From positions 109,753 through 173,752 of the forward strand of contig DCVL01000026.1 of the NCBI GenBank assembly GCA_002328035.1: 64,000 nucleotides of DNA, read 5' to 3'. Under the pieces are notes generated by a model that had not been told where the DNA came from, ran no database searches, and saw only the letters and a program-made list of their open reading frames with translations. Of the stretch, positions 35,615-43,855 are shown piece by piece. This DNA is from Geobacter sp. UBA2189 (GTDB taxonomy: Bacteria; Desulfobacterota; Desulfuromonadia; Geobacterales; Pseudopelobacteraceae). Numbering within the stretch: the stretch's first letter is position 1; every line of letters starts with the position of its first letter. The translations under genes and the position numbers were made by a program.

Positions 35615-37165
35615 CTATTTCCCCGTAGCTTCAGCCTGGAGCTTAAAAATATGCTTAAAGGTTGCAGCAGTCTTGTTATCGGTAAACTCACTCAGCATCT
35701 TGTTGATCCGCAGGCGTGCTTCCTGTTGGCGTTGGTGAAGCAGGGCAATTAGACCACCCATGGTCAGGGTGCTATCAGTATCTGCCTGTTGTTTATGCCA
35801 CCACCCAAGTAAAAATGCCTGTTGAACCGAGCTGTCGTTACAATCGCCTAGTACCCCCTGCAAACGACGAAGTTGTCTCTGGAGCAGTTGGCTTTTGTCC
35901 GACGGAAGTATTTCGTTAAAAAACTCCATAAGGTACCGCAATTTTTTACATTCAATACGAAGCTGGTGCAATTTTTCATCGGTTGATTCTATGTTGATTG
36001 TTTGAGCAATTGTCTTGATTTTGCGATAGCGCCTCAGGATGCCTCTAAAGACAAGTGGCCCGATTTGCTGAAATGCTGCTGATTCGACGTGCCCACTAAC
36101 GATTGAAATTTCAGCGATGATCCCTTGAATCGTATTAGAAGCTGATTTATTACGCAAATTAGTGCTAACGCTACGCTGTTCACGTTTCCGTTCAGTTAAT
36201 AACCTGGAAAATATGAGAGAAAGACCCTTGTGCAGCGGCTCTGGCAAATTTACCAAATGTTCATGGTAGGTCAGGGCACATACATCCAGATCACGAAGAT
36301 AGTTGGTCGCCCGTGTAAGCTCCCCGAGTTGATTTCTGAACTGCTCTGTTTCACCAAGCGGATAGATATTCTTTACCAGACCAAGTAGTGACCTGGCCTT
36401 ACGAAGACAGATACGGTAGTCATGCAGAAACTCTGTATCAAGATCAGCGGTAATGCCTGCTATGTTGCTTTCAGCAATGGTCAATATAGTAGCTATTATG
36501 CGTCCAACAGCCTCCCGTGCAGGGGTTTCGAATGAAATGCCAAAGGACGGCTTAAGGGTATAAACGCGCGGGGTGCACCCTGCCCGTTGCAGTAAAAGGC
36601 TAAACGGCCCTGTGCCGGGTGGTGTTGCACCAAGTTCAACAAGTCGGTATACAACGTGTGAAGTTTGGTCTTCATAGCCCCGCAACGGAAGAATTTTACA
36701 AGAGGTGAAATATGGATCTCTTCCCGGTTCATCAGCGATACAACTCCATTCGATTCGGCAGACAATTTTCCCGGATTCGTTGCGGAGATCACAGCATTGT
36801 GTAGTAAAAACAGCGGTTGCTACGGCCTCAAGCCCACGCAAACCAAGGTACTCACGCAGCCGCTGACGCATCAATTTGCCCGAGAAGTCATACCAAAAGC
36901 GTATGTTATCGCCCTGTTCTGTACACTCCACCGTACCCGGCCAGCCGCTTGTCAAGGTTTGTAAAATATATTCCGTGCCATCGTTATACAGCAGATGACC
37001 AGAGAACCAGACTCCCCACTCAAAGGTGTCGTAGAAAGTACAAAAAGTTACGGTTTTAGGCTGTTCAACCACCTTCCAGGTTGTGCCAAGAGATCTTGGA
37101 ATAAGGCCTGGAGGCAGAACCCAAACGGCTGAATTTTTATCTGCCTGTGATAACACTCGGAGCAT
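35615..37165 (-). CDS. CHAD-domain protein with CYTH-like N-terminus
   Basis: The 516-residue protein has a strand-rich N-terminal half with a degenerate CYTH pattern (FCTFYDTFEWGVWFSGHLL) and a C-terminal helical CHAD domain from about residue 230 (LHDYRICLRKARSLLGLVK, ATNYLRDLDV, LHQLRIECKKLRYLMEFF, LQGVLGDCNDSSV). The conserved His and the many Lys/Arg residues of CHAD bind polyphosphate; several CHAD proteins localise to polyphosphate granules. The start at 37165 has AGGGG directly before it, so an internal GTG nine bases on is possible. It is the second gene of a four-gene operon. Confidence 0.9.
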   Translation of the reverse strand: MLRVLSQADKNSAVWVLPPGLIPRSLGTTWKVVEQPKTVTFCTFYDTFEWGVWFSGHLLYNDGTEYILQTLTSGWPGTVECTEQGDNIRFWYDFSGKLMRQRLREYLGLRGLEAVATAVFTTQCCDLRNESGKIVCRIEWSCIADEPGRDPYFTSCKILPLRGYEDQTSHVVYRLVELGATPPGTGPFSLLLQRAGCTPRVYTLKPSFGISFETPAREAVGRIIATILTIAESNIAGITADLDTEFLHDYRICLRKARSLLGLVKNIYPLGETEQFRNQLGELTRATNYLRDLDVCALTYHEHLVNLPEPLHKGLSLIFSRLLTERKREQRSVSTNLRNKSASNTIQGIIAEISIVSGHVESAAFQQIGPLVFRGILRRYRKIKTIAQTINIESTDEKLHQLRIECKKLRYLMEFFNEILPSDKSQLLQRQLRRLQGVLGDCNDSSVQQAFLLGWWHKQQADTDSTLTMGGLIALLHQRQQEARLRINKMLSEFTDNKTAATFKHIFKLQAEATGK

Positions 37166-37246
37166 CCCCTATGTCAGATACTACCCGCTTGCGTGCTGCT
37201 GGCTCACCCAGCCGCATGCAAACGTTTAAGTGCAACTCAGTTAAAA

Positions 37247-37615
37247 CTAACCGTTCAACCCATCTTGCAGCAATTTTTGTTCAACAGCCGTGACAATGTA
37301 TTCATTCATACTGACACCAGATTCAGCAGCCTGTTTCTTGATGTTTTTGCGCAGAGACTTCTTCATGCTCACCAGAAATTTGGTTACCTTATCTTCCTTG
37401 GTTGCCTTCTGTTCTTTTCCCTTAACCTTTTTGGGTTTCTCAACTTTTGATTCAGTCTTCTCAGCATCGATCTCTGTGTCCGGAATTTCTTTAGCTCCCT
37501 TTACAGACGACTCAGCCTTGTTCTTCTTTTTAGGTGCCTTTTGAGTGGATACTGATTCCGCAACAATCGGGGTTTGCTCTTCAACAACCTGTTCTGCTGG
37601 CTTCTGTTTTTTCAT
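37247..37615 (-). CDS. Ribbon-helix-helix protein with Lys/Glu-rich disordered N-terminus
   Basis: A 122-residue protein. Residues 1-75 are low-complexity, rich in Lys, Glu and Pro. Residues 80-118 form a ribbon-helix-helix motif (TKFLVSMKKSLRKNIKKQ, then GVSMNEYIVTAVEQKLL). GGGAGG precedes the ATG. Small RHH proteins with flexible tails act as partners of ParA ATPases (ParG type) or as repressors. As the first gene of the operon, just after a palindrome, it could be both. No homologue is named with confidence. Confidence 0.75.
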   Translation of the reverse strand: MKKQKPAEQVVEEQTPIVAESVSTQKAPKKKNKAESSVKGAKEIPDTEIDAEKTESKVEKPKKVKGKEQKATKEDKVTKFLVSMKKSLRKNIKKQAAESGVSMNEYIVTAVEQKLLQDGLNG

Positions 37616-37644
37616 TTCAACCCTCCCGTCAATTAGTTACTTAT

Positions 37645-37680
37645 AAAGATAACATCTATTATAAATATTATCTTTGTCAA
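37645..37680 (-). promoter_or_regulatory. Palindromic operator and promoter region of the RHH-CHAD-ParA-CYTH operon
   Basis: Perfect 8-bp inverted arms AAAGATAA (37645-37652) and TTATCTTT (37668-37675) surround an AT-rich core 30 bp upstream of the RHH gene. On the minus strand TTGACA (37679-37674) overlaps the outer arm and TATAAT-like hexamers follow at non-ideal spacing. The site is a good candidate for binding by the RHH protein. Confidence 0.55.
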
Positions 37681-37796
37681 GTTACGACTGGAGAGTTCAT
37701 AGCATTTCATCGCCATGAGGCAGCCTAATGGTGCATCAGTAAGCTCCAAGTCCCTAAAGTGATAGGCAACTGCTGAGACAGATCTGCTTAAAACTG

Positions 37797-37840
37797 CGGG
37801 TAACTATCAGACAATAGTTACCCGTCAGTGTTGTTTTTTT
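37797..37840. terminator. Terminator-like hairpin after the protease operon
   Basis: An 11-bp perfect stem, CGGGTAACTAT (37797-37807) and ATAGTTACCCG (37814-37824), with a six-base loop. On the minus strand it is followed by CAGTTTT, so it can end the operon whose last gene stops at 37880. A T-run also follows on the plus strand, but no plus-strand gene precedes it. Confidence 0.65.
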
Positions 37841-37879
37841 CAGATTTTCTTACAGTTATTACACAAAAGTAAGTACATA

Positions 37880-38251
37880 TTACTCCTGGGTTGCGCCCTC
37901 AAGTGCTTCCTGTTGAGCCTTCATTACGGCCTGGACATGAGCCAGCTGTTCACCAAGCCAGGCATGGAGTTGAGCTGCTGTCTGGATGTTCATGGTGACC
38001 CCTGATTCTACAACTCGAACCATAGTGCCATTCAGGTTTTTGGGATCAGAGTCGATTATGGCACCAATTCCACCTTCCGGGGTAATCTCATGGGTCAGCT
38101 CTTTGGGCAGGGCAGCTCTTTCCTGATAAAAATGCATGACCAGTTCACCACGGGGGCTGAATCCACCTTGAACACCATTAATGTAGATTGGATTATAGCT
38201 GTAGTTAAAGATGTAGTTAAAAACAATTTCAGGTTTACGCTGCGAACTCAT
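37880..38251 (-). CDS. Small protein of unknown function, third gene of the exosortase-like/protease operon
   Basis: A 123-residue soluble protein starting MSSQRKPEIVFNYIFNYSYN. It has a strand-rich first 80 residues with FSPRGELVMHFYQERAALP and an amphipathic helix at the C-terminus (QLHAWLGEQLAHVQAVMKA). No signal peptide is seen. The fold pattern vaguely recalls small beta-strand/helix proteins such as DUF3467, but I do not assign it. It overlaps the protease gene by 4 bp, so its role is probably tied to it, perhaps as a cytoplasmic inhibitor or chaperone. Confidence 0.75.
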   Translation of the reverse strand: MSSQRKPEIVFNYIFNYSYNPIYINGVQGGFSPRGELVMHFYQERAALPKELTHEITPEGGIGAIIDSDPKNLNGTMVRVVESGVTMNIQTAAQLHAWLGEQLAHVQAVMKAQQEALEGATQE

Positions 38252-40485
38252 GGTTGTTTATCTCCTTTTGTCGATAGGTGGACATCGGGTACACGCCGTT
38301 TTTTATGGATTAGTCCAAGGCCGTATAATGATACCAACAGCAGAACGGTTCCAGCAGACCCAAAGGATGGCACATTGGAAGAAGTTGTCATGCAGGTAGT
38401 CAGGACAGCGTTGCTGTTATTGGTGCTATCAGGATCGGTGGTTGCCGAAGAAACGCTTACAGATGCTGACAGGTCGCCTGTTATTGATGGTCTGATTACA
38501 ATTTCCCGAGCCAGCGCTACGCCTGAAGCCAGCGTACCAAGCGAGCAGTTGAGCAGATTTCCGGAAATATTGCATCCTTCAGGAACTGTTACCAGTACCG
38601 ATGAAGCTGGAATCTCCAAGGCAAATACCACTGCGGAAGCATCTGATGGACCGCTGTTGGTAACCGTAACCTGATAGGTCAGGTTACTTCCGGCTTCAAC
38701 AGGATTCGGGTTACCACTGATGAAAACAGAAAGGTCGGCCTCTTCAACAAGTGACCAGGAAAGTGCAACCTGTCCGTAGGCTCCGTTTTTACCGTCAACA
38801 GCGACCCGGTAGGTAGTTCCAGCTGTAGTAACAAACGAGACACTGCTGGTTCCGCCGGTGGCGCCGTCATCGTCGTTACTGGCAACAGAGGCAAGGCCAG
38901 CTGCGCTGCTACCAGTATATATACCCAGCAGTGTGTCAAAGGAGCTACCATATGTATGCACTGTTGCCACGCCATCTACAGGCGCTGTCCAGTGCCACCA
39001 TACCGATTTTCCACCGGCATTTCCAGCGTGTGAAGGCTCTCCAGTCTCTTTGCTTGCATTAAGATTACGACCTGGTGTGCTGCCGCTTGTACCGGTCATT
39101 GTCAGAGACGAACTGAAAAGGTCGTTGGATGGCGAACCAATGGCAGCGGACAAGGCCAGCCTGGGGGTCACGATTCCATTGCGGGAATCGGTAACCAGTA
39201 CGCCGTTGGTCACAAGCCTGGAAACAGTTTGATCCAGGGTTTCAGCAGGAAAGGCGCTGCGCATGACAGCCACAGCTCCGGCAACGTGGGGAGACGCCTG
39301 GGAGGTTCCCCCCTTGGTGCTGCCAGCAGCCGTAATCAAGGCACCCGGAGCCAGCAGGGTCATAAAACTGGCACTGTTGGAAAAACAGGTTACCTTGTCC
39401 GTAGCAGTAGTGCTGTCACTGCATGAACTCCAGCTAACACTACCCATACTGGAATCATATACCGCCCCTACGGAAACAACCCCAGGAGTACAGGCCGGCC
39501 TCGAAATTCCACCCAGATAGGCTTCGTTACCCGAGGCAGCAACCGTGATAATGCCGGCGCTTTTGGCGTTGCCAACAGCGCTGACGTAGGGATTGCTCAG
39601 ACGATTGCTACAGCTTGAGGTATTATTTGAGCCGTCTCCAAGGCTCATGTTCAGTGCCACTATATTGTAGGCAGACTGGTTGGCGATGGCCCAGTTGATG
39701 GCTGAAATAACCAGTGAGTCGCTGGAAGTACCGTCGCTGCTAAAAACATCAAGCGCAGCTATCTTGCTGGCCGGCGCCACACCAACAACGATACCTGCCA
39801 CATTGGTGCCATGGCCGTGGGCATCCAGGGAACCATCAGATGTTGCAATATCTTCTGACGCCACCACCTTGCAGGTTGCGGAGGGAATCCCAGGGGCTGT
39901 GCAGGAGCCAAATGCTGACAATGTGTAGTTGACACCGGTATCAATCACCGCAATAGTGCTTCCGGCTCCGGTTAACCCAGCTGACTGCACCATATTCTGT
40001 CCGGTCAGAGGCAGACTCTGGGTCAGAGAAGACCGGATGACGCGATCTTCATACACCGCTATCACCTCGTCCCGTTCAAGCAGAGCCTGCAAAGCCTTGT
40101 GATTAGCGATACGATAGAGACCAAGCGGCAGGTGGCTGTAGTCACGTACAGCCTGAACCCCCCGTTCTTGAACAGCAGTAAGCATCTGCACTTTTTGGGC
40201 TTTGAATCGATCCTGTTTTAGCTTGAGAATTCTGGCAGTGTCAAAACGTGAACCGGATCTCTGTCGTTCTGTTTCACTCTCCTGCTGCACATCTGTTTCA
40301 TCCAGCAGCACAATCAAATCCTGTGCCTTCCCGGATTCAAGACCTTCAAAGACCTTTTCAGACAAGGACTGGCTTTTATCTGCCGCTACTCCCGATGGGC
40401 GCATAGATGCAGCAGACACCTGGCAAAGAAATAGCAGGGAAACCAGCGTAGAGTATACTGCCACCTGAACTGCATGCCGACTCAT
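38248..40485 (-). CDS. Secreted subtilisin-like S8 protease with DUF11 domain and C-terminal sorting-like tail
   Basis: The ATG at 40485 (MSRHAVQVAVYSTL) overlaps the upstream stop as ATGA; 745 residues. After a signal peptide comes an inhibitor-like propeptide, then the S8 domain with catalytic Asp182 (AVIDTGVNY), His225 (DAHGHGTNVAG) and Ser395 (GTSQASPHVAG). A DUF11 repeat (DLSVFISGNPNPVEAGSNL) follows. The end is VPSFGSAG, a hydrophobic helix and HKKRR, the layout of IPTL-type sorting signals. The exosortase-like gene directly upstream is the likely sorting partner. Confidence 0.92.
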   Translation of the reverse strand: MSRHAVQVAVYSTLVSLLFLCQVSAASMRPSGVAADKSQSLSEKVFEGLESGKAQDLIVLLDETDVQQESETERQRSGSRFDTARILKLKQDRFKAQKVQMLTAVQERGVQAVRDYSHLPLGLYRIANHKALQALLERDEVIAVYEDRVIRSSLTQSLPLTGQNMVQSAGLTGAGSTIAVIDTGVNYTLSAFGSCTAPGIPSATCKVVASEDIATSDGSLDAHGHGTNVAGIVVGVAPASKIAALDVFSSDGTSSDSLVISAINWAIANQSAYNIVALNMSLGDGSNNTSSCSNRLSNPYVSAVGNAKSAGIITVAASGNEAYLGGISRPACTPGVVSVGAVYDSSMGSVSWSSCSDSTTATDKVTCFSNSASFMTLLAPGALITAAGSTKGGTSQASPHVAGAVAVMRSAFPAETLDQTVSRLVTNGVLVTDSRNGIVTPRLALSAAIGSPSNDLFSSSLTMTGTSGSTPGRNLNASKETGEPSHAGNAGGKSVWWHWTAPVDGVATVHTYGSSFDTLLGIYTGSSAAGLASVASNDDDGATGGTSSVSFVTTAGTTYRVAVDGKNGAYGQVALSWSLVEEADLSVFISGNPNPVEAGSNLTYQVTVTNSGPSDASAVVFALEIPASSVLVTVPEGCNISGNLLNCSLGTLASGVALAREIVIRPSITGDLSASVSVSSATTDPDSTNNSNAVLTTCMTTSSNVPSFGSAGTVLLLVSLYGLGLIHKKRRVPDVHLSTKGDKQP

Positions 40486-41507
40486 GCCGTTTGCCCCCCT
40501 GTAGCCCTGTAATAATTTGAGTTTTTGAACATAATCCACCAGAGCAGAAAGGGAGCCAGATACTGTCCGGCTATACTGATTGAGTTTGCAAAGGGTAATC
40601 CCCAGGGAGTGTTGAATGCCGTAGCCATGATGTTACCGATTCTGATCAGCAGATGGCCTGAAACCAGCAGGGCAAATCCGGCTACAATGTAGCGTCTATC
40701 ATGTTTTTCTGAGTGCAAACGAGTTGCAAGCAGAAGGCTACCAAACGTAACCAGGTTGAAGGTCTGAAAGTACACCAGATGGACTTTGGGGATGATCAGT
40801 TGTTGGTCGAACAGGCTGAACAGGGCCGATAGCAGGTAATCAATCAGCTGCATGTACCATCTGTTAACCGGCAACCAGGCCAAAAACAGAAAGGAAGACC
40901 AGAGGGTGAAACGTGATATGAAACTTAATATCGGTAACCCTGTAATCTCCCCCTGCCCCCATCGCAACCATACAACTGCAGCCAGAATAACAGCCAGTAT
41001 CATCAGACTTTGAGCCAGGTAGGTATGTATAATATGAAACTGTGCAGGGAATTGAGCCCCCACAAAGACCAAAAACGCGATGCGCAACAGGGTCATACAG
41101 GAAAAAAACAGCGTGGCAAGTAGCATCGCCTTCCCTTTACGTTCCAGTCTGGCTGGAGTGGCAGCCAGGAATGATACAAACACGATCAGCATGAACAGCG
41201 GGGTACACTCATCAATCACCCTGGCATGAAAACCGTTGGCAATCAGGGTATCGCCCTGCAAAGAAGCATGCATCCCCCATGCCTCCAGCAACAAAGCTGC
41301 CCCGCTTGCAAACAGACGATTTAGCGGTGACAGCACCTGTTCCGGGAGCAGAACCGTGGCTGTGTACAACACGGCAAACACGAGCATAAAGCGAAACGGT
41401 GACAGGGTACGATAGTCATGTTCTTTCGGTGGCAGACCGGTTATTGCATCGCTAGCAACGTTCATCAGCAGATTATCCAAATTTATAGAATTTCCAATCA
41501 CCTGCAT
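40482..41507 (-). CDS. Exosortase-family-like membrane protein, possible XrtH-like fusion
   Basis: The ATG at 41507 (MQVIGNSINL) gives 341 residues; an upstream start adds 23. About eight to ten hydrophobic segments. The first half keeps an exosortase-like triad: Cys101 in VIDECTPLF, Arg142 in TLLRIAFLVFVG and His161 in IIHTYLAQSLM. The second half (from about 185) adds more membrane helices and a LPVNRWYMQL segment, perhaps a fused accessory protein. The overlap with a protease bearing an IPTL-like tail suggests an XrtH-like, dedicated sorting enzyme. The family assignment is by pattern only. Confidence 0.65.
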   Translation of the reverse strand: MQVIGNSINLDNLLMNVASDAITGLPPKEHDYRTLSPFRFMLVFAVLYTATVLLPEQVLSPLNRLFASGAALLLEAWGMHASLQGDTLIANGFHARVIDECTPLFMLIVFVSFLAATPARLERKGKAMLLATLFFSCMTLLRIAFLVFVGAQFPAQFHIIHTYLAQSLMILAVILAAVVWLRWGQGEITGLPILSFISRFTLWSSFLFLAWLPVNRWYMQLIDYLLSALFSLFDQQLIIPKVHLVYFQTFNLVTFGSLLLATRLHSEKHDRRYIVAGFALLVSGHLLIRIGNIMATAFNTPWGLPFANSISIAGQYLAPFLLWWIMFKNSNYYRATGGQTA

Positions 41508-41934
41508 CAAAAACCATCTACTGTCAAAAGAAGTTATCCAACAAAACACCCGAAACGCTGAACAGCATTCGTTCACGATTCAGGCTTCCGATCCCACCCA
41601 GATGGCAATCGGCACGGTACCCATGATTCTGACAGTGCTTGTAGCAGATCAGTTCAGTAACACTTACGGTATTTCTTCAGATTGTCCGCAAATGTGGTGA
41701 ACCAGCCTCACAACTACGCTTGTATCACCTGAATATTGTGATTATGTGTCAGCATGTATAATTCTAGGTAAAAATTCATTGCTACCAAGTCCCGTACTTT
41801 GAGCCACTGGTAGAAGATGTTTTTTTGCCAAACAGCAATTGGTGCCAACAAAATGCAACACAATCGTTACAAGGATTTAACTTGTATACACGATGATTTT
41901 AAGTGATATTCGAGCGCAATAATTCCGTTTTTCA
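41508..41934. other. Intergenic region without recognised gene
   Basis: This stretch divides the divergent exosortase-like and alkaline phosphatase genes. It must hold the promoters of both. No convincing sigma-70 pair, sigma-54 site or coding remnant could be picked out by eye. Confidence 0.4.
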
Positions 41935-42018
41935 GGTACTTTGCCGACCTGCCCAATCAGGCCCCGGAAAGCCCGAACCACAGATGAATAGCCACGCTAT
42001 TCCGGTTCGGGTTTTTTT
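41935..42018 (+). promoter_or_regulatory. Structured 5' leader with terminator hairpin, copy A (upstream of alkaline phosphatase)
   Basis: The element begins GGTACTTTGCCGACCTG, then a small CCTG/CAGG hairpin, CCCCGGAAAG, and a long hairpin with outer arms CCCGAACC (41972-41979) and GGTTCGGG (42004-42011) followed by seven T. Its inner stem is GAATAGC/GCTATTC with a CAC loop. The same element occurs before the VPLPA-CTERM-like gene at 48881-48974, where the outer arms are conserved but the inner stem has a different, still paired, sequence. It lies about 250 bp before the phosphatase start, in the same direction, so it could attenuate transcription. Confidence 0.75.
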
Positions 42019-42266
42019 GTTGCGATGCCAGAGCGTTGCTAACGCACCAGAGCTTAAGAAGATTAAAACTGAAGCTACATAGCCCGTAATAAAAGCCACT
42101 TATACTTAATTCATCCTGAAAGCATTCTTGGCTTTTGACCGCGGAAAGACCGGCAGAAAGGGGGGGGTAAAACTGGAGCAGCACTATTTAAAGCACGTTG
42201 AGTATTAGAACAATGGCCTGAAGTAACTACTTAACATGAAGGGTTAATAAAAAAGGAGAAAAGGAA

Positions 42267-43790
42267 ATGAAACTGGTAACCACTAAACTGGCTATCGTTG
42301 TATCAGCCATCACACTGTCGTGCTCTGTATCAATAGCACAAGCTCAATCACCAAAGTATGTATTCTTTTTCCTCGGTGACGGCATGTCAGCATCACAAGT
42401 TCAGGCAGCCGAAGCCTACCTGACAACCAAAAATGGAGGTAAGGCCACCGAAGCTGCAGACCTCATGAAGCCTGAAAACCGCCTGAACATGAGTAAAATG
42501 CCGGTTATGGGGATGCAAACCACATATGACGCACATGCGCTGATGACTGACTCAGCCTCATCTGCCACCGCATTCGCCTGTGGCATCAAGACCCTGAGCG
42601 GCGTCATTGGAATGAATGACACCAAAACGATCAGCTACAAAAGTATTGCTCAACTTGCCAAGGAAAAAGGCAAGAAGGTCGGCGTCGTCTCTAGCGTATC
42701 ACTTGACCATGCCACCCCTGCAGCCTACTATGCCAGCGTTGCCAGCCGCAGCGATATGAATGGTATCGCCACCCAAATGGCCAACTCCGGCTATGATTTC
42801 TTCGGCGGCGGTGGACTGGTGAAACCAACCAGCCCAACGAATATTTGGGATCTGCTCGCAACCAATGGTTACCAAGTGAAGAACACCAAAGCAGACATTC
42901 TTGCACTCAAGAGCCATCCACGTGACAAGGTTGTTGCCATCAATCCGATGCTCCAGGACTCCCAAGCAATGCCATACGCCATTGACCTCGACCAACCAGG
43001 GTATGAAAACAACCTTTCACTGGCAGAGATGACTGATGTAGCTGTCAAGGTTCTCTCTGGTAATGGTGGTCTCCATAAAGGTTTCTTCCTGATGGTTGAA
43101 GGCGGAAAGATAGACTGGGGCTGCCACGCCAACGACGCCATGGCTACCATCGGCGACACCATTGACTTCGATAACTCTGTGAAGGTTGCTCTTGATTTTG
43201 CCAAACGTCATCCCCATGAAACACTGATCGTCGTAACCGGCGACCATGAGACCGGCGGTATGACTATTGGTCATGCAACCACAGGATATACGGCCTATTA
43301 CGATCGTCTGCTCGGCCAGCAGAACAGCTTCCAGCACTTCGGTATGACCCACTGGCCTGCTCACAAGGCTAACTGGGCAGCAGCTACCTGCCCCAACTGG
43401 TCAAATCCGGACAACCTGGCCAACAACTCGGATATGCTCAATCTGCTATCGAGCGAATTTGGTCTGACCTATAGTGATCTTAATGCCTACCAAAAAGAGA
43501 AGCTGGAAGATGCCTACGACAAGTCACTGTGCGGTTCAAACGGGAATGGTACAGATGAAAACAAACTGCTGTACGGTGGCTATGAGCCGATCATCGTCAC
43601 GATTACCCATATCCTGAACGAGCGTGCCAGCATTGGCTGGACTTCCTACTCACATACCGGTGTTCCGGTACCGGTTTTTGCACAAGGCAGGGAGGCACGA
43701 GCCTTCTCTGGTTTCTACGACAACACTGATATCGCTAAGAAACTTGCTGATGTGATGGACATCCATAAAAAGCTTCCTGTCGTTAAATAA
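42267..43790 (+). CDS. Secreted alkaline phosphatase
   Basis: The 507-residue protein starts with a signal peptide (residues 1-26, ending AQAQS) and has the alkaline phosphatase fold: FFLGDGMSASQ metal site, MTDSASSATAFACG with the phosphate-accepting Ser, MVEGGKIDWGCHANDAM, TGDHETGGM and SYSHTGVPVPVFAQG, all metal ligands. It releases phosphate from monoesters in the periplasm or outside. AGGAGAAAAGGAA precedes the ATG. A conserved structured leader lies 250 bp upstream. No Pho box was recognised. It is followed 65 bp on by a YibE/F gene. Confidence 0.95.
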   Translation: MKLVTTKLAIVVSAITLSCSVSIAQAQSPKYVFFFLGDGMSASQVQAAEAYLTTKNGGKATEAADLMKPENRLNMSKMPVMGMQTTYDAHALMTDSASSATAFACGIKTLSGVIGMNDTKTISYKSIAQLAKEKGKKVGVVSSVSLDHATPAAYYASVASRSDMNGIATQMANSGYDFFGGGGLVKPTSPTNIWDLLATNGYQVKNTKADILALKSHPRDKVVAINPMLQDSQAMPYAIDLDQPGYENNLSLAEMTDVAVKVLSGNGGLHKGFFLMVEGGKIDWGCHANDAMATIGDTIDFDNSVKVALDFAKRHPHETLIVVTGDHETGGMTIGHATTGYTAYYDRLLGQQNSFQHFGMTHWPAHKANWAAATCPNWSNPDNLANNSDMLNLLSSEFGLTYSDLNAYQKEKLEDAYDKSLCGSNGNGTDENKLLYGGYEPIIVTITHILNERASIGWTSYSHTGVPVPVFAQGREARAFSGFYDNTDIAKKLADVMDIHKKLPVVK

Positions 43791-43813
43791 TCAGAAAACT
43801 TTTATCAAACAAT

Positions 43814-43841
43814 CCTGGCCGGAGCAGTAACTCCGGCCAGG
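43814..43841 (+). promoter_or_regulatory. Stem-loop between the phosphatase and YibE/F genes
   Basis: A perfect 11-bp stem, CCTGGCCGGAG (43814-43824) and CTCCGGCCAGG (43831-43841), with a six-base loop and no T-run. It may stabilise the phosphatase mRNA or dampen read-through into the next gene. It covers a GTG at 43841, which argues for the later TTG start of YibE/F. Confidence 0.55.
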
Positions 43842-43855
43842 TGAAAGAGGATCTC

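Noticed and set aside
41935..42018. c-di-GMP-I (GEMM) riboswitch, common upstream of exported proteins in Geobacter
   Set aside because: The conserved GEMM core elements and tetraloop receptor are not present; the element has a different conserved sequence and layout.
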